A stretch of 64,000 bases of DNA, from the NCBI GenBank assembly GCA_948146395.1, contig OX411552.1, positions 15,174,957-15,238,956 on the forward strand, given 5' to 3'. The number at the start of each line of letters is the position of its first letter. Positions within the stretch are counted from its first letter, which is position 1. Made by a program: the position numbers and the translations under genes. The stretch is from Fragum whitleyi. Lineage: Eukaryota; Mollusca; Bivalvia; Cardiida; Cardiidae. Below the pieces are notes generated by a model. The model was not told the origin of the DNA. It saw only the letters and a program-made list of their open reading frames with translations, and did not search any database. Shown here piece by piece: positions 50,826 to 62,746 of the stretch.

Positions 50826-51194
50826 GAAAAATCCTTATCTGACACGATTGAATTGGAAGAATTTTAGGACCACTTCTGGAATATTCCCATTAAAACTATA
50901 TTGCTTCTAAAATAAAAGAGAACTACTCAGAAGTGTTTTCGCTGATAAACTATGGGAGAAATTATTATCATCAATCAACTTATTATTCAGGTGGTGTAGG
51001 GACAAATGAACTTAATTAAAATTGAGTTAAGAGGTTTTACTTGCCAGACGATGATATTCACTTATCATAATCATGTCACACGGAATCGATGTTAAATTTT
51101 ATATAATAGCTTACGTTCAAATTGAAATAAAGGCAACAAATCAACTTGACGTGATTTGAATATTATAGAATACGATTAGGCTTCGGGAATGACT

Positions 51195-51430
51195 CGTCAT
51201 TGCTGCAAAACATTACATGAACCTTTATCTAAAATAGAAATATAAATGGAAAACGAAGCAAATTGATGAAATATAGGTGTAACTTTGGTTCTTGCAAAAT
51301 GTGAATTAAAATTTCTTTATTTCGGTTTTATTTGTATAAATTAAAATATGTCGTTCGAACTTAAAATACCGACAGATAAGTTCTTCTAGATGAAGTTTTT
51401 TTTTTCGCGAACGAACCGATTCAATTTGTA
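51195..51430. repeat. Family X diverged direct repeat, copy 1
   Basis: CTCGTCATTGCTGCAAAACA, AAATATAAATGGAAAACGAA, GGTTCTTGCAAAATG and AACGAACC appear in the same order at 52205-52445, with much substitution. Confidence 0.55.
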
Positions 51431-51892
51431 GAATTACGTTAAAAGGATTATTTCTGAACAACGTACAATAAGTATTTCGCAAAGAAATTTGATCTAAAGA
51501 GCTCAACTAGAGGGTCGTTTTTTAGAGCGTGAAAAATTCCGCTCAATAAGATTATTTAGACGTCATAAGAAACGATTTTCGATATTTTGAGTGAAAAAAT
51601 TCGACGTGGCTAAAGCTACTTCTTTTAAGCCACTGCAAAACCATCTTCGTTTCCTCATTAAGATATCTTACGATACTTATTAAGCCGCTTAAAAATCTTA
51701 ATCTAAAAGCCGCTTCATCTTAAAAATCTTAATGAGATTTTTAAGAATCCCAATCTAAGAAACGCACCTCAGACCTCGTATTTTCAAGAAACTATACGAA
51801 ATGGTAGATTAATCATTCTAGAATTGGAAATTTTAAGAATACGTAAGTTTTGATCGTGGTAAGCATTCGCAACAAGCGCAGTCTAGACAGTC
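51431..51892. other. No gene seen
   Basis: Contains a run of AAAAATCTTAAT/GATTTTTAAGA inverted pieces at 51690-51745, possibly an old fold-back. Confidence 0.45.
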
Positions 51893-52024
51893 AAGCGTTA
51901 AGGATGACTAAACGGTAAAAACTGTTCGCCAATTATACCCTGCTTTGCACGTGCACTTGCGTGCAAAGCAGTGTATAAATGGCGAACAGTTTTCACCATT
52001 TTGTAATCCTGAACGCAGAGCAGG
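51893..52024. mobile_element. Family A hairpin MITE, near-complete
   Basis: GGATGACTAAACGGTAAAAA, TTATACCCTGCTTTGCACG and CCTGAACGCAGAGCAGG. Good fold-back. Confidence 0.87.
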
Positions 52025-52049
52025 TTAATACTTTTCGAATTACCTAGCT

Positions 52050-52169
52050 GCCCTGCGTTCAGAATGAAAGCTTTAGCGAGGCGTTTTCGAAATGATTTGT
52101 GCACGTGCAAAGCGGGGTATCATCTCAAAGCGCTCGCGAAACGTTTTTACATCCTGAACACAGGGCTGG
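52050..52169. mobile_element. Family A hairpin MITE, second sub-type
   Basis: GCCCTGCGTTCAGAATGAAA, CACGTGCAAAGCGGGGTATC, GCGCTCGCGAAACG and TGAACACAGGGCTGG. Only 25 bases after the previous copy. Confidence 0.83.
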
Positions 52170-52204
52170 CTCCCTTTCGGCTGCACCGTCGCGACATTAT
52201 TCAT

Positions 52205-52445
52205 GGCTGATAGAATGATTCTTCATTGTCATACACTATTACATTAACCTTTTCCGAAATAGAACTAACGTTATAAATACAAAAGAAAACGAATCGATAA
52301 AAATCATTGCTATTTTGGATCTTGCAATATGCATTATAAAACGTTATAAGGTTTTTCTCAAAGCGTTCGTCCGTACTTGAACTATGAGCAGTAAACATTA
52401 AATCTTCCAGATCAAGTTTGTTCTTAACGAACCAATAAATAGAGG
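52205..52445. repeat. Family X diverged direct repeat, copy 2
   Basis: See 51195. Shared blocks include ATTACATTAACC and GAAAACGAATCGATAAAAAT-like sequence, then TTCTTAACGAACC. Confidence 0.55.
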
Positions 52446-52510
52446 CACAATGACCATTTAGAAAAATAAATGTTTAACTAAGACATTCGATCTTGCATAG
52501 GTCAACCAGT

Positions 52511-52644
52511 ATTGCGATCAGGATGACAAAACGGTGGAAACTTTTTTTGCAAATTATACCTAGCTTTGTACGCAAGTGCACGTATAAAGTAGGGAATAAT
52601 TTGCAAAAATGTTACACCCTATTGCTACCCAGAACGCAGGGCAG
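52511..52644. mobile_element. Family A hairpin MITE
   Basis: CAGGATGACAAAACGGTGGA, TTATACCTAGCTTTGTACGC and CCAGAACGCAGGGCAG. Third copy within 750 bp. Confidence 0.83.
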
Positions 52645-53099
52645 AGGTCGACAAAAGTTATCATTGAAAATCGAATGATCGTTTTAGATTAAAAAAATAG
52701 AAAAACTGTCCAAAAAGATTTGATCACGTTTAGACTGTGCAATAAGTTCGAGTAAAAACTCACGTGAGTAATAAAAAAAAAGAAAACTCCACAGGATGGG
52801 GAGTCCTACGCCCTAACAATTGCGGACTTAAAGGCCGAAGGCCAACAAATGACTTCACTGGAGTGGTTGTTTTATTTAGTTCGAACATTTTGCTTTTGTT
52901 TATCTACAGCTATGTTTCTGAAATTTGAGCTTTTTCGTCGAACATTTGTTACATCTTTAAGATTCATCACAGATATACAAGCGAATGATCCAGAAAGTGA
53001 GTAAAATAACAGATCATCGCATTACTTAGTTTATACTAATTTATTTTAGTTCGATTGCGACGAAAGCTTAAGCTTATAGAATTGCTCTCGAACACTCAA
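52645..53099. other. No gene seen
   Basis: Contains CTTAAAGGCCGAAGGCC at 52827 (small palindrome) and otherwise AT-rich sequence. Confidence 0.45.
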
Positions 53100-53104
53100 T
53101 CCTG

Positions 53105-53290
53105 ATGTTTTCACGTCCCCGAGAGAGAGGCAGTGGTTTTAAACAAATGCTACCCATTTTTACAGCTGGGTGAACTAGGACTGGCTATTAAGTGTTTTGT
53201 CCATAAACACAACCCGTCGACAGTGGGGCTCGAACCACGGCCCTCCAGGTCACGGGTCGAGTGCATTCACCACTAGGCCACCGAGGCATT
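53105..53290 (-). mobile_element. tRNA-derived SINE (minus)
   Basis: On the minus strand GCCTCGGTGGCCTAGTGGTG (A box) and CCGTGGTTCGAGCCCCACTG (B box) are spaced as in a tRNA. A body with CGACGGGTTGTGTTTATGGA follows. A genuine tRNA is unlikely because the 3' acceptor strand is missing. Confidence 0.75.
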
Positions 53291-53292
53291 AC

Positions 53293-53787
53293 TTTAAAAA
53301 CCCTCGTATTATAACTGAATACATGTATAACTAAATGTATTGTAAATTGTGGTCCTCAAGCAAAAGAAGTCATCCAAGATTTCCACAAGACAATTCCTTG
53401 AAAAAAAAGGAAAAAGAGTGTTTGTTTAACATAAATTTGCTTAATTTCGCAACATTTGTTAATTACATAAATACATTTATGTGTCACATATGAGCGTGAC
53501 ATTAACCTGGCTTGATAACCTTGAAGATGGTACCAACACAAATTTTCTCCCTTGTTATGTCTGAAATAGTTCTTCTTTCAAATGTAAATAATTATCCATT
53601 ATTATTGTCAAAACACGATATATTGCCGACCTTGTTATATACCAAAGTCGATAGAACAGGGCATATTCTTTTGTACCTTTCTATTTGTATGTTGACTATT
53701 TTGTCTGTTTGTCTGTTTGTCAATTTGTTCCTAAAATAATGTTACATTGACCATATAACTTTTCATTGGTATGTGGTACAGAGTTTG
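53293..53787. other. No gene seen
   Basis: Two frames (53356-53541 minus, 53512-53739 plus) of 61-75 codons without recognised features. Confidence 0.45.
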
Positions 53788-53789
53788 TA

Positions 53790-54075
53790 GTCTCAGAAGT
53801 CTAAAGGTAGAGTTTTGGCCTCTTGACCAAAAGGTCCTGAGTTCGATTCCCAGGAGCAAGTTTCGATCCTGATCAGTCAGCGCATCACGCGCTGTCTGAT
53901 CTGGATCGATACTTCACACACTTCTCAGATCGTCCCGTCTTGCTTGCCGGTCACATTTACTTGATGTTACCTCATATAGGTTGAATCTCGGTTTCGGCGG
54001 AGGCTGCATACATAGCCAATATCTGTCGGTACAGCTTACAGCAAGAATACAGGTGCATAAAGCCAGTTGCTTTAA
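53790..54075 (+). mobile_element. tRNA-derived SINE (plus)
   Basis: Head: TAAAGGTAGAGTTTTGGCC, GACCAAAAGGTCCTGAGTTC and GATTCCCAGG (A box, stem, B box). Body: AGCGCATCACGCGCTGTCTG, GATCGATACTTCACACAC. The body core matches 3240 and 23604. Confidence 0.77.
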
Positions 54076-54229
54076 TAGATGCATTTTACCTGATGATTAG
54101 AAAGAAAGAATTCTGATAAAGTTGAAAAGATCTTTTTAGGCTTCTACTGTACCTATAAATGTAAATGATATTCACCACAGACAGAATAGAAGGATAACTA
54201 GCCTGAATATTTATTAAAGACATGAAGTA

Positions 54230-54579
54230 AAGTTAACAGCATTGTGAAATTAACAAGGCAAGTGATTTACGAATGATTTCAGAATGAATTTTAATGAGTG
54301 CGAGGAGCGGGTTTTGAATGAAATAAAGGGGAGTTTATATATCATTGCTAACTTCACGAACCTTTCAGACACTCCCAAATTCGATTAAGTCAGTTAAATC
54401 TTTTATTGCTTTAAAGCAATTTTTATTTTTAATGTAGTTTGCGATCATACCTTTTTAGTGGTTTTTAAGCGTTTTTTGAATGGTTGACGGAGTGTTTGGA
54501 ATGAGTGAAGTGAAGCTAAATGAGCGATTTAAGATGGTTTGGGTCGGAATGAGGGTCAATTTCAAGATGTAGTTAACTG
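54230..54579. mobile_element. Family J element
   Basis: AGTTAACAGCATTGTGAAAT at the left, TTTCAAGATGTAGTTAACTG at the right. Diverged interior with GAGGAGCGGGTTTTGAATG. Confidence 0.75.
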
Positions 54580-55139
54580 CAATATTCTGTTAAAACGACG
54601 TGGCCATCTTTTCATAAATGTTTCCGAAAAAATCAGTGAAATCATGTGATATAAGAATTGTTTTCACCCCCCCCCCCCCCCCACCCCGCACACACACACT
54701 ACAAGAGAAGGTTTTCGGACAATATTTTCATATTGCCAAATGTCATCTAGTATTTAAAGACATGTTAGCCCTCTGAAAGTGGTAGCTATATTGAGTAACA
54801 TAACGCTACCTGCAGAACCTATTAAATCTAGATATTCGCAATTGAAATCATAAATACTTAAATTTCTTTACGAAAATCTATTCTTAGGATAAAAAAGTTT
54901 TTTTTCGAAAAATCACTATATATCTAAGCACTGTAACCAATATCAGCTGAATATTGATCTGCACAATGTAGCAAACGTTACATTTATTTATATATCCTAT
55001 TATGTATAAGTACAGTATCTATCGTTTACCTCAAATGTTTACGAAACAAAGCAGGTAAATTTACTATTGCCATACTAAATCTTAACGTTACCAGACCGGC
55101 GTTTAGGAGAACAAAGCATGTTTTTGCAAGATATATCCA
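54580..55139. other. No gene seen; poly-C and CA tract at 54666-54701
   Basis: Poly-C run followed by ACCCCGCACACACACAC. The rest is AT-rich. Confidence 0.5.
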
Positions 55140-55229
55140 GGCAAAGCTACGTGCAAAACGGGTCATAAAACGGGGCATAATCAGCATACAGTTTGCTGCC
55201 TAGTTTTGTCATCCTGAACGTAGGACTGC
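55140..55229. mobile_element. Family A hairpin MITE, partial
   Basis: CTACGTGCAAAACGGGTC, GGGGCATAATCAGCATACAG and CATCCTGAACGTAGGACTG: right arm only. Confidence 0.7.
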
Positions 55230-55280
55230 TAAATATATAGAGGCCAATAAACAGCTATTCAGGCCATTGCAATGGTTTGA

Positions 55281-55523
55281 GGGCCTGTTTACTGAACATC
55301 TTACGAAAAACTTTTTTGCTAAGTCAAAAATTAAAGTTGCTTCTTCAGCAGTAATTAAATATGGAATTCCACCATGCTAAATCTCATTAGAATCGTCTTC
55401 TGAAGACGATCCCAATGAGATGTTGCAAGGCAGAATCTAACAATGAATGAAAAAACCAGAGGTACGATTTGTAATTTTGACTTCCGATTATTTTTTCGTA
55501 AGAAGTTTTGTAAAACGGGACCT
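55281..55523. mobile_element. Family H TIR element, second copy
   Basis: GGGCCTGTTTACTGAACATC at the left, GTTTTGTAAAACGGGACC at the right; central hairpin ATCGTCTTCTGAAGACGAT. Colinear with 12043-12288. Confidence 0.82.
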
Positions 55524-56615
55524 TGTTGATGATTTTATCTTCATGCACATCCTAAATCAAGCAATTGATTTACGATTGATTTTAATGGCCGCGTGCCAGC
55601 AACAACACTATTTCATAGACTTGTGACAGAAAGATACAGTTGTTTTGGAGATTCTAAAATTGGACCGTATCACATATGTTACTGAATAAACATCAGTAAA
55701 GCATAACGAGTCTAACATAATGGAGGTAAACACAATTAATCGAATTGAATACATGGAATACTCATAGAGTGTGAATTGCTGCATTTATGAACACATTGGC
55801 TTAATCAAGGGATTCTCTGATAATTTTCAGAGTATATTATAAAATTATCATAGTTCTCATTTAAGCTACCACTTTCTGACAACGAAATGTCTTAAATAGT
55901 ACTACGTATATTGTTATACTGAACAAAATAAAAATCTCCCAATGAATATGTTAATTTGCAAACCAAACTGTCTATATTTTTTCCCATTCAATTGGCTCTC
56001 AGATTTAGAAGCATATTGTCTATTTGTCACTATGTAACAGTGAAGTTTAAGACATAAAAATATGTAGCTCTTATTTATCGAAAATTTTCTAGAAGAAAGT
56101 TAAATATATGAAAACGATAGATTAAAAGATACTGTTCAATATGAATGAGTGAAATAAGTACATTCCATGAAATAGTCGGCAAGTTTAAGGTAAAAATATT
56201 TCTCATTTGCTTTACAAAAAGACGCCATAAAAGAATATTGAAATATTGTAGAACTTTTGAGAGGGTGACAAATTTGAGTCAAAAATACGTAAATTCGTGT
56301 CTATAGTTGCCTAAATAAACTAAGCTTTCTAATTGGTAACGTATATAAGAAACAAATTCATGTTTAGTCACTTATTTCTATGCAACACTAATAAAATCAA
56401 AGTATTGAAAGTACTGATAAGTTGGAATGCGTTCGAGAGGCGGTGACCTCAAGCTACTGGCGAAGCTGACGCCTCCCGCCCACCACAGGTGATCGATCAC
56501 ATAATACGTCTCGTCTTTTGACGGGCGTATATAAATCAATGTATTTCAACAACGAGAGACGCTTAAACCACTAAATCGCTATACAGGCCTGAATCTGATG
56601 GAAGAAAAATTATAC
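55524..56615. other. No gene seen over 1.1 kb
   Basis: AT-rich up to 56395. A short GC-richer block at 56425-56495 (GACGCCTCCCGCCCACCACA) has no clear frame with splice sites. Confidence 0.45.
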
Positions 56616-56616
56616 C

Positions 56617-57173
56617 AAGAGGGACAGAATGGCCCTAAACCGCTCACCTGAATTCGATTGGTCCAGTGGATCTTATCCAAGAAACTTTCTGGCAAAGATT
56701 CATTCAAACTTGCCTAATTGTTGAAGAGGAGACATTCCAATTATATGCAGTCATAATAGACTCTGCCAACCCATTCATTACAGAGGAGACTCAAAATTAG
56801 CCCTACCCTGCCACGCCCATATTTATGGACTAATGAAAATTTTGCAAACAATCTTTGGTGAAGGTCATCAAAGGAACATTCTTACAAAGTTTCATTGAAA
56901 TCTGCCCAGTGGTTCAGGAGGAGATATCGTTCAAAGATTTTGGGCTCAAAATAAACCCCGCTCTGCCATACCCATATTTATTGGCCAATTAGAATATAGC
57001 GACAATTTTGAAAATGGTCATCCAGGGAACATTCTGGCAAAATTACATTGAAATTTGCCAAGCGGTTTAGGAGAAGAAGAAGTTTTAAGAAGGATGACGA
57101 CTCACAACGGACGACGGAGTCAGGGTGATCCTAAAGCTCCCCTTGAGCACGTTGTGGTAAGGTGAGCTAAAAA
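56617..57173. mobile_element. Family L element, shorter copy
   Basis: AAGAGGGACAGAATGGCCCT then AACCGCTCACCTGA at the left, CTTGAGCACGTTGTGGTAAG and GTGAGCTAAAAAGG at the right. Fewer internal units than 40957-42290. Confidence 0.75.
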
Positions 57174-57244
57174 GGAAGAAAATGATACGGACCATACAGC
57201 CGACTAATGGACACACAGGCGACCTTATACACTCCAAACAGTTT

Positions 57245-58745
57245 TTATACGCCCGTAGGGTCGTATTATGTTATGGCCTCGGTCGTCCGTCCGTCTATCC
57301 GTCCGTCCGTCCGTTAGCATTTTTTTTGTGTGCGCAACTCCTCCTGAACGATCAATGGGAATGAACTGAAACTTGGCACAATTACTCCCTATGATGCCTA
57401 GTTGTGCATAAGACCTTTGAAGTTCAAATCGCTCAAGTCATTCCTGGGAAATCTTGAATTATCTGCCCTTGAATTTAACCAAAATCACTGTTTTTTGTGT
57501 GCGCAACTCCTCCTAAACTATCAATGGGAATGAGCTGAAACTACGCACAATTACTCTCTGTGATGTCTAGTTGTGCATAAGACCTTTGAAGTTAAAATCG
57601 CTCCAGTAATTTCTTAGAATTCTTGAATTATCTACCCTTGAATTTAACGAAAATCACTATTTTTTTGTGCGCAACTCTTCCTAAACTATCAATGAGAATA
57701 TGCTCAAACTAAACACAATTACCCCCTATGATGTCTCGTTGTGCATAAGACCTTTGAAATTCAAATCGCTCCAGTTATTCCTGAGAATTATTGAATTATC
57801 TGCCCTTGAATTTAACGAAAATCACTATTTTTGTGTGCGCAACTCCTCCTAAACTATCAATGAGAATATGCTCAAACTAGACACAATTACTCCCTATGAT
57901 GTCAAGTTGTGCATAAGACCTTTGAAATTCAAATCGCTCCAGTCATTCCTGAGAAATCTTGAATTATATGCCCTTGGATTAAACGAAAATCACTATATTT
58001 TGTGTGCAACTCCTCCTTAACTATCAATTAAAATGAGCTGAACCTAGACACAATTACTCTCTATGATGTCTAGTTTTGCATAAGACTTTTCAATTCAAAA
58101 TGATCCAGTCATTCTTGAGTTATCTTGGATTATCTGCCCTTTAGTTGATGAAAAACAAAATTTCTTGTCAGCTCATTTTCTCCTACATTTTGGATCGAAA
58201 CGAAAGGAAACTTGCCATAATGACTCTGTAGGTTGTCTATTTGTGCTTAGGACTAAATATATTTTCATATTTAAAGTAGTTCCAGATTTATCTGCCCTTT
58301 ACTTCACAAAATAGTTTAAATTTACAGATTTTTTGGTGCGTGTGTGCAAAACTCCTACAAATTTAATTGGATTGAAATGAATCTTGCCATAATGTAACCC
58401 TGATATTTGGTTAAGCATAAGATTTCAGAAATTCAAAAAGCTTGGGTCTTTCTTGTATTATCTGTCCTTGAATTGATTGAAATTCACTATTTTTCTTTTG
58501 TGAGCAACTCGTCACACTTTGAATTGGAATGAACTGAAACTTGCAAAATAACTGTTTGGCATATAGTTGTGCATAAAATCATTTTCAATTTACACTCAAA
58601 AGGTCATACTATGCTATGGCACCAGTTGTCTGTCTATCTGTTTGAAATATTTTTAGCTATCATTCAAGCTCATGTTACTGACAAGCCAAGGTTACTGATA
58701 AGCCCCATCGGGCGTATATGCGCTGCTCTGCGAAGCTCTTGTTAT
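57245..58745. mobile_element. Family K element, long copy
   Basis: TTTTATACGCCCGTAGGGTC at the left and CCCCATCGGGCGTATATGCG at the right are inverted. CCGTCCGTCCG follows the left end, then five or more units about 168 bp apart starting GTGCGCAACTCCTCCTAAAC and containing TTGTGCATAAGACCTTTGAA. Later units are more degraded. No coding frame. Confidence 0.8.
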
Positions 58746-59228
58746 ATTATTTTTCAATAAACTTCTGCTCCATTTGAGTTATCAATTACATTTTAAATTA
58801 GAAGTGTCGCAAATAATTTTTCCATGATGAAAAGCTATTTTCGCAGGGAAGTCTTTTACTTCATGAGTTGGAATCTCAAGACATTTTTGGACGAAGTTCA
58901 ATTGTGATTTCGACCTATGTGACTCCACTATTGGCCACTTTCTTGGGTCATTGACAACATTTGTGTCAAGTTCTATGATTTGGGTCAATTGGTTGTTCAC
59001 TTAGAGTTAAAACTGTTAACTGTTAAAATTTACTGATGCCCGTGACATCTATGACCCCGAAACAATGGCGCATTTCTTTGGGTCATGGGCAATATTTGTG
59101 AAAAGTTTCGTTATTGTAGGTCAATTGCTTCTCCGTTTATCTAGCGGAAAGCAAAAGGTCAATGAACTGAGAGACAGACATGACGAAATCAATATAATTA
59201 TGCTCCTCTTCTTCTGAGTTGGGGGGTA
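58746..59228. other. No gene seen
   Basis: The 72-codon minus frame 58782-59000 has no recognised domain. Confidence 0.45.
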
Positions 59229-59625
59229 CAGTTAATAACATCGTGAAATTGAAAGGTGAACGATTTCGGAATGATTTAAGCATGATGTTGAAGGGAGGGA
59301 TTCCAATGTCGATTATTTTGTTCAATATGAACAAAATTAGCGATTAATAAAACCTATATAAAATATGCATAAAAGTTCAATCAATAGCTTTCTATTTCGC
59401 CAAGAACCAATCAGACGCTTTAAATTTCATTTATGTCAGTGAAATCGCGATTTGGTTCTTGCTTAATTCATTTTGAATGTACATGTTGATCTTATTTTTC
59501 TAATAACTTTGAGTGTTTTATGAATGGTTTGAGTGAGTGTTTGGAGTGAATGAATGGAGCGCTGAGTGAGTGATTAAGAATGTTTTCTATTGAGATGAAA
59601 GTCAATTTCACGATGTAACTAACTG
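59229..59625. mobile_element. Family J element
   Basis: CAGTTAATAACATCGTGAAA at the left and TTTCACGATGTAACTAACTG at the right: the best preserved terminal inverted repeat of the family, with GGAGCGCTGAGTGAGTG inside. Confidence 0.84.
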
Positions 59626-60570
59626 TATGATGGTGCTCTTAAACGTGTTGATGTGTAAGAATGTGAAGAAAGCAAGTTGAACTAGTTGGTTTGTTTCAAA
59701 TGGCAAATTGTCTTGGTGTTGGAATTCAATTGGGCAAAGATATTCACAATTCAACTAAAGATGTGGTGGTAAGGGTTTTATTGGATGAGTATTGGGTTTT
59801 AACAATAAAACATTCATGTATAGTGGAAGCATATTGACCTAAACCTGGCCTTTGTGATTTAAATAAATTAAATACCGGTCGTTTCTCCTCGGCAAAACAC
59901 GACTTATCTGCGGAATCTAAACGTAAAGTTGGAGTGCACGTGTTAGCTGTGTTAACCCGTTATCGCACATGATATTCACTGTAACGGCGATATTTGGTCA
60001 CCCTCATGAACTAGTGAATCAATACATCACTTGAGTTTCTTATTAAAAAATCTTTAGATGCGGGTGAGAAAAATAAAATTTTCAAATTTCTTTAAATGCA
60101 ATTTATGTGTTTTGAATGGAAATGAAATGAAATCTCCTCTCTCTGTCGCAATAATTGTTTTTTGAAATCGAATCGTCTGCTACATGACAAGGCGCCCCGT
60201 ATATAGGTAAACTACTAACTCCATGCATACCTGTAATTTGTGCAGTATAACGGAATGTCCAAGCTTGATCGTCACGTGCCGAAGTATCTTCGGAATTTAT
60301 TCATGTGCCTAATTATTTATTCTGCATAAAGGTCAGGTTCAAGTTATTATGCGCCCGCTATAGATAACTGCAATATGACGGAAAACAAACGACAATATGT
60401 TGCAAAAATATATATTAACTTTAAAAGTGTATCATCACTTTAAAAAAGGTATTTATTTCGTAGCTTAGACAGAAATTTACAATATAACACGTTGTCAAAA
60501 ATTAAATGTGTAATAAGGTCGTTCAGAAAGAGAAACTATACCTTTAAAAGAAGCTATAACATAATTCTGC
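59626..60570. other. No gene confirmed
   Basis: A splice-donor-like ATTACAG|GTATGC on the minus strand (near 60228-60240) ends a short open run, but no acceptor or start could be matched to it. Confidence 0.4.
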
Positions 60571-60698
60571 GAAAAACAGGTCGCGACCTTACTAAATAAG
60601 CAGATCACGTGTTTGGTCTGTGCTATTGCCACAATACTGAGAAAACAGATCGCACCATTACCAAATAAGCAGATCACGTGATTGGCTAGTGCTAATTG
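60571..60698. repeat. Tandem pair of about 69-bp units with E-box
   Basis: AAATAAGCAGATCACGTG is repeated (60593 and 60662), preceded by GAAAAACAGGTCGC and GAAAACAGATCGC and followed by GTCTGTGCTATTG and GGCTAGTGCTAATTG. Each unit has one CACGTG E-box. Confidence 0.75.
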
Positions 60699-62267
60699 TC
60701 GATTGCTGACCTAATTGGACTTGACTTATCACATGATTTCCAAATATAGTAATGCAAACATGTGATACTAATATATTCGTACGCAACTTTCAATAAATGT
60801 CGTTTAAAACATAAATTAGCGTGTTAATAATAAACACGAAGTGATAGTTGTGTAATTGTACAGCATTATTACTTTTTCATGAAATAAACTGTATGTCTTT
60901 GTCAAGTTGAGATATACAAAGTAGGCCGAAGTGTATTCACATCCTGTTCACGTGATATGTGTTCTCAAGAAACCCGAAATGAAATTATCTTGTGTTCATT
61001 TTGCGGTTTTGTTAAATCTAAGTTGGAATTGCTCCGCATTCCAACTTAAAAATGCATTAAAAGGGACTCATAAAATGGTCAAGACATTGGTGTTGTTTTG
61101 TCTATGATAACGTGTTAGTCACCAAAAAGTTGCTTTTCTAATTTATCGAAAATAAAGTAGATCTATATTATTTTGATATTACTCTATTAACCTTTTTGAG
61201 TTGGCCTAGTTGCCTCATTTTGTAGCGTATATTTTGCTGTTTTTAGAAATCACCCTGCAGGGCTCTTTGGTCAGCAAACGTTCTTTTCATAATAATTATT
61301 AAAAAAATACAAATCAATTTTTCAAAAAATAATAAATAAATATGAATAAAATAAAATTAAAAAAAAAACGTTTATCTGATTCATTAGATAATTTCAACTT
61401 CTTGGCGTTTTCTCTGGAGTTGACATCCACCGCCTATCGGAATTTGAATGATTAAAAAGATGCTAAAAGAAACTGCTGTTGTATTTGTAAATTGCTGAAG
61501 TTAACGTTGAAATAAATCGAGATTAAAGAAAAAACAAAACAAAAAAACAAAAACAACAACAACAAAACCCACTAGCAGGGTGCTATTACAAAAAGACAAG
61601 AATACCTATGATTTAAGCAAATGCGCACAAATTGATGAGCATATTCTCTACATTTCCAACTAGCTAAGACAAAAATTAGTGTGTATCCGTTTGCACAGAC
61701 TGCACAATGTCTGTCTTTCACTCGCAAACGAAATGGTATGAAAATCACGCTCAAGCTTTTTTGTACTTACACGTGTGACATCCATATACAAGATACTATT
61801 TTATTAATTCAAATACAATTGCTAGGCCTAAATAGAGGTTAACATTCTGCTCTGGCATGGCAAATGGGAAAACTGTTTCAACAGTCAAAGTATGCCAATC
61901 CCATTTTAATTTGTCATTTTACACTTTGTGTGATACATTTTTTTTAATTTGCTTACGACTATTTAACACAAAAATATAGAAAATGTTTTTTTTTTCTCTT
62001 CTTTTCTTGTCTTTAAAATCGCTCACTTGCCCTAAAAAGTCTTAAACTTCGGTCATTTAGTCGGGTCTCAGTTTATGTCAAATCAGGTTCAGTGTTGTTT
62101 TTTTACGTTATGTAAATATTTTGCACCTCGGTGGTTATTATAAACAATAAACAAGATTAATTATCATCCATGTGGTCTAGTTGATATTCATAGAATTGTT
62201 TGAATTGTAGTCCTAAATAATATTAAAAAGACTTTTTAATGAGAGTGCTACAAGAACTTCACAATGA
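60699..62267. other. No gene seen over 1.5 kb
   Basis: Holds a perfect hairpin TAAGTTGGAAT / ATTCCAACTTA at 61019-61048, an (AAC)n-like patch at 61530-61565 and AT-rich sequence. The 60-codon minus frame at 61572 has no family features. Confidence 0.5.
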
Positions 62268-62640
62268 GGGATATCGGTTGGTTATCTCCATTGAAATACT
62301 CCTAAAGGAGGAAGGGTCCATATCAGTGTTTACCTTGGGGTTTATCCTTATTTTCTTTGCACTGTAAGATTTAAAGATAAGCTCTAAATCAAATATTGCG
62401 CAATTTATAAGATACATTTGACGTAAAATAAATATTAATTTTCTTCTTTGTTATTGAAAACTGTATCATGAATACGAATTGCATAAATAAGTATTTTGTA
62501 TTTGCAAAAATAAAATTCGCAACTTCTCCAAAAAAACTATGGATAAAATCCAAGGAAAATTTCTAAAAGGACCGCTAACGATTTTGGAACACCTCTGATT
62601 TAATCCACAGAGCAAACAAGGGAGATAACACACCAAAGTC
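62268..62640. repeat. Second copy of the 43380-43790 repeat
   Basis: Same orientation as the copy beside the lipocalin exon, with many substitutions and small indels. The next bases (after 62640) do not resemble the lipocalin exon, so there is no visible second gene copy. Confidence 0.68.
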
Positions 62641-62746
62641 TCCCATTACACTGCAATTTCAGGTTCAAATTGTAGTTACATAGAGGGTAATCGTTCTTAA
62701 GCATGTTGAAGATCTCATTCCAAATCACGTTTTCGTAGTACAGCAA

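Noticed and set aside
53213..53290. tRNA gene on the minus strand
   Set aside because: A and B boxes are present, but the acceptor stem does not pair and the sequence continues into a SINE body.
53805..53870. tRNA gene on the plus strand
   Set aside because: Same reasoning: tRNA-like head of a SINE with a following body shared with other copies.
60228..60290. Candidate first exon of the lipocalin-like gene on the minus strand
   Set aside because: In the frame with the best residues (DDQAWTFRYTAQIT) the donor would be in phase 1, but the 47210 exon needs phase 0; no start codon or signal peptide is present.
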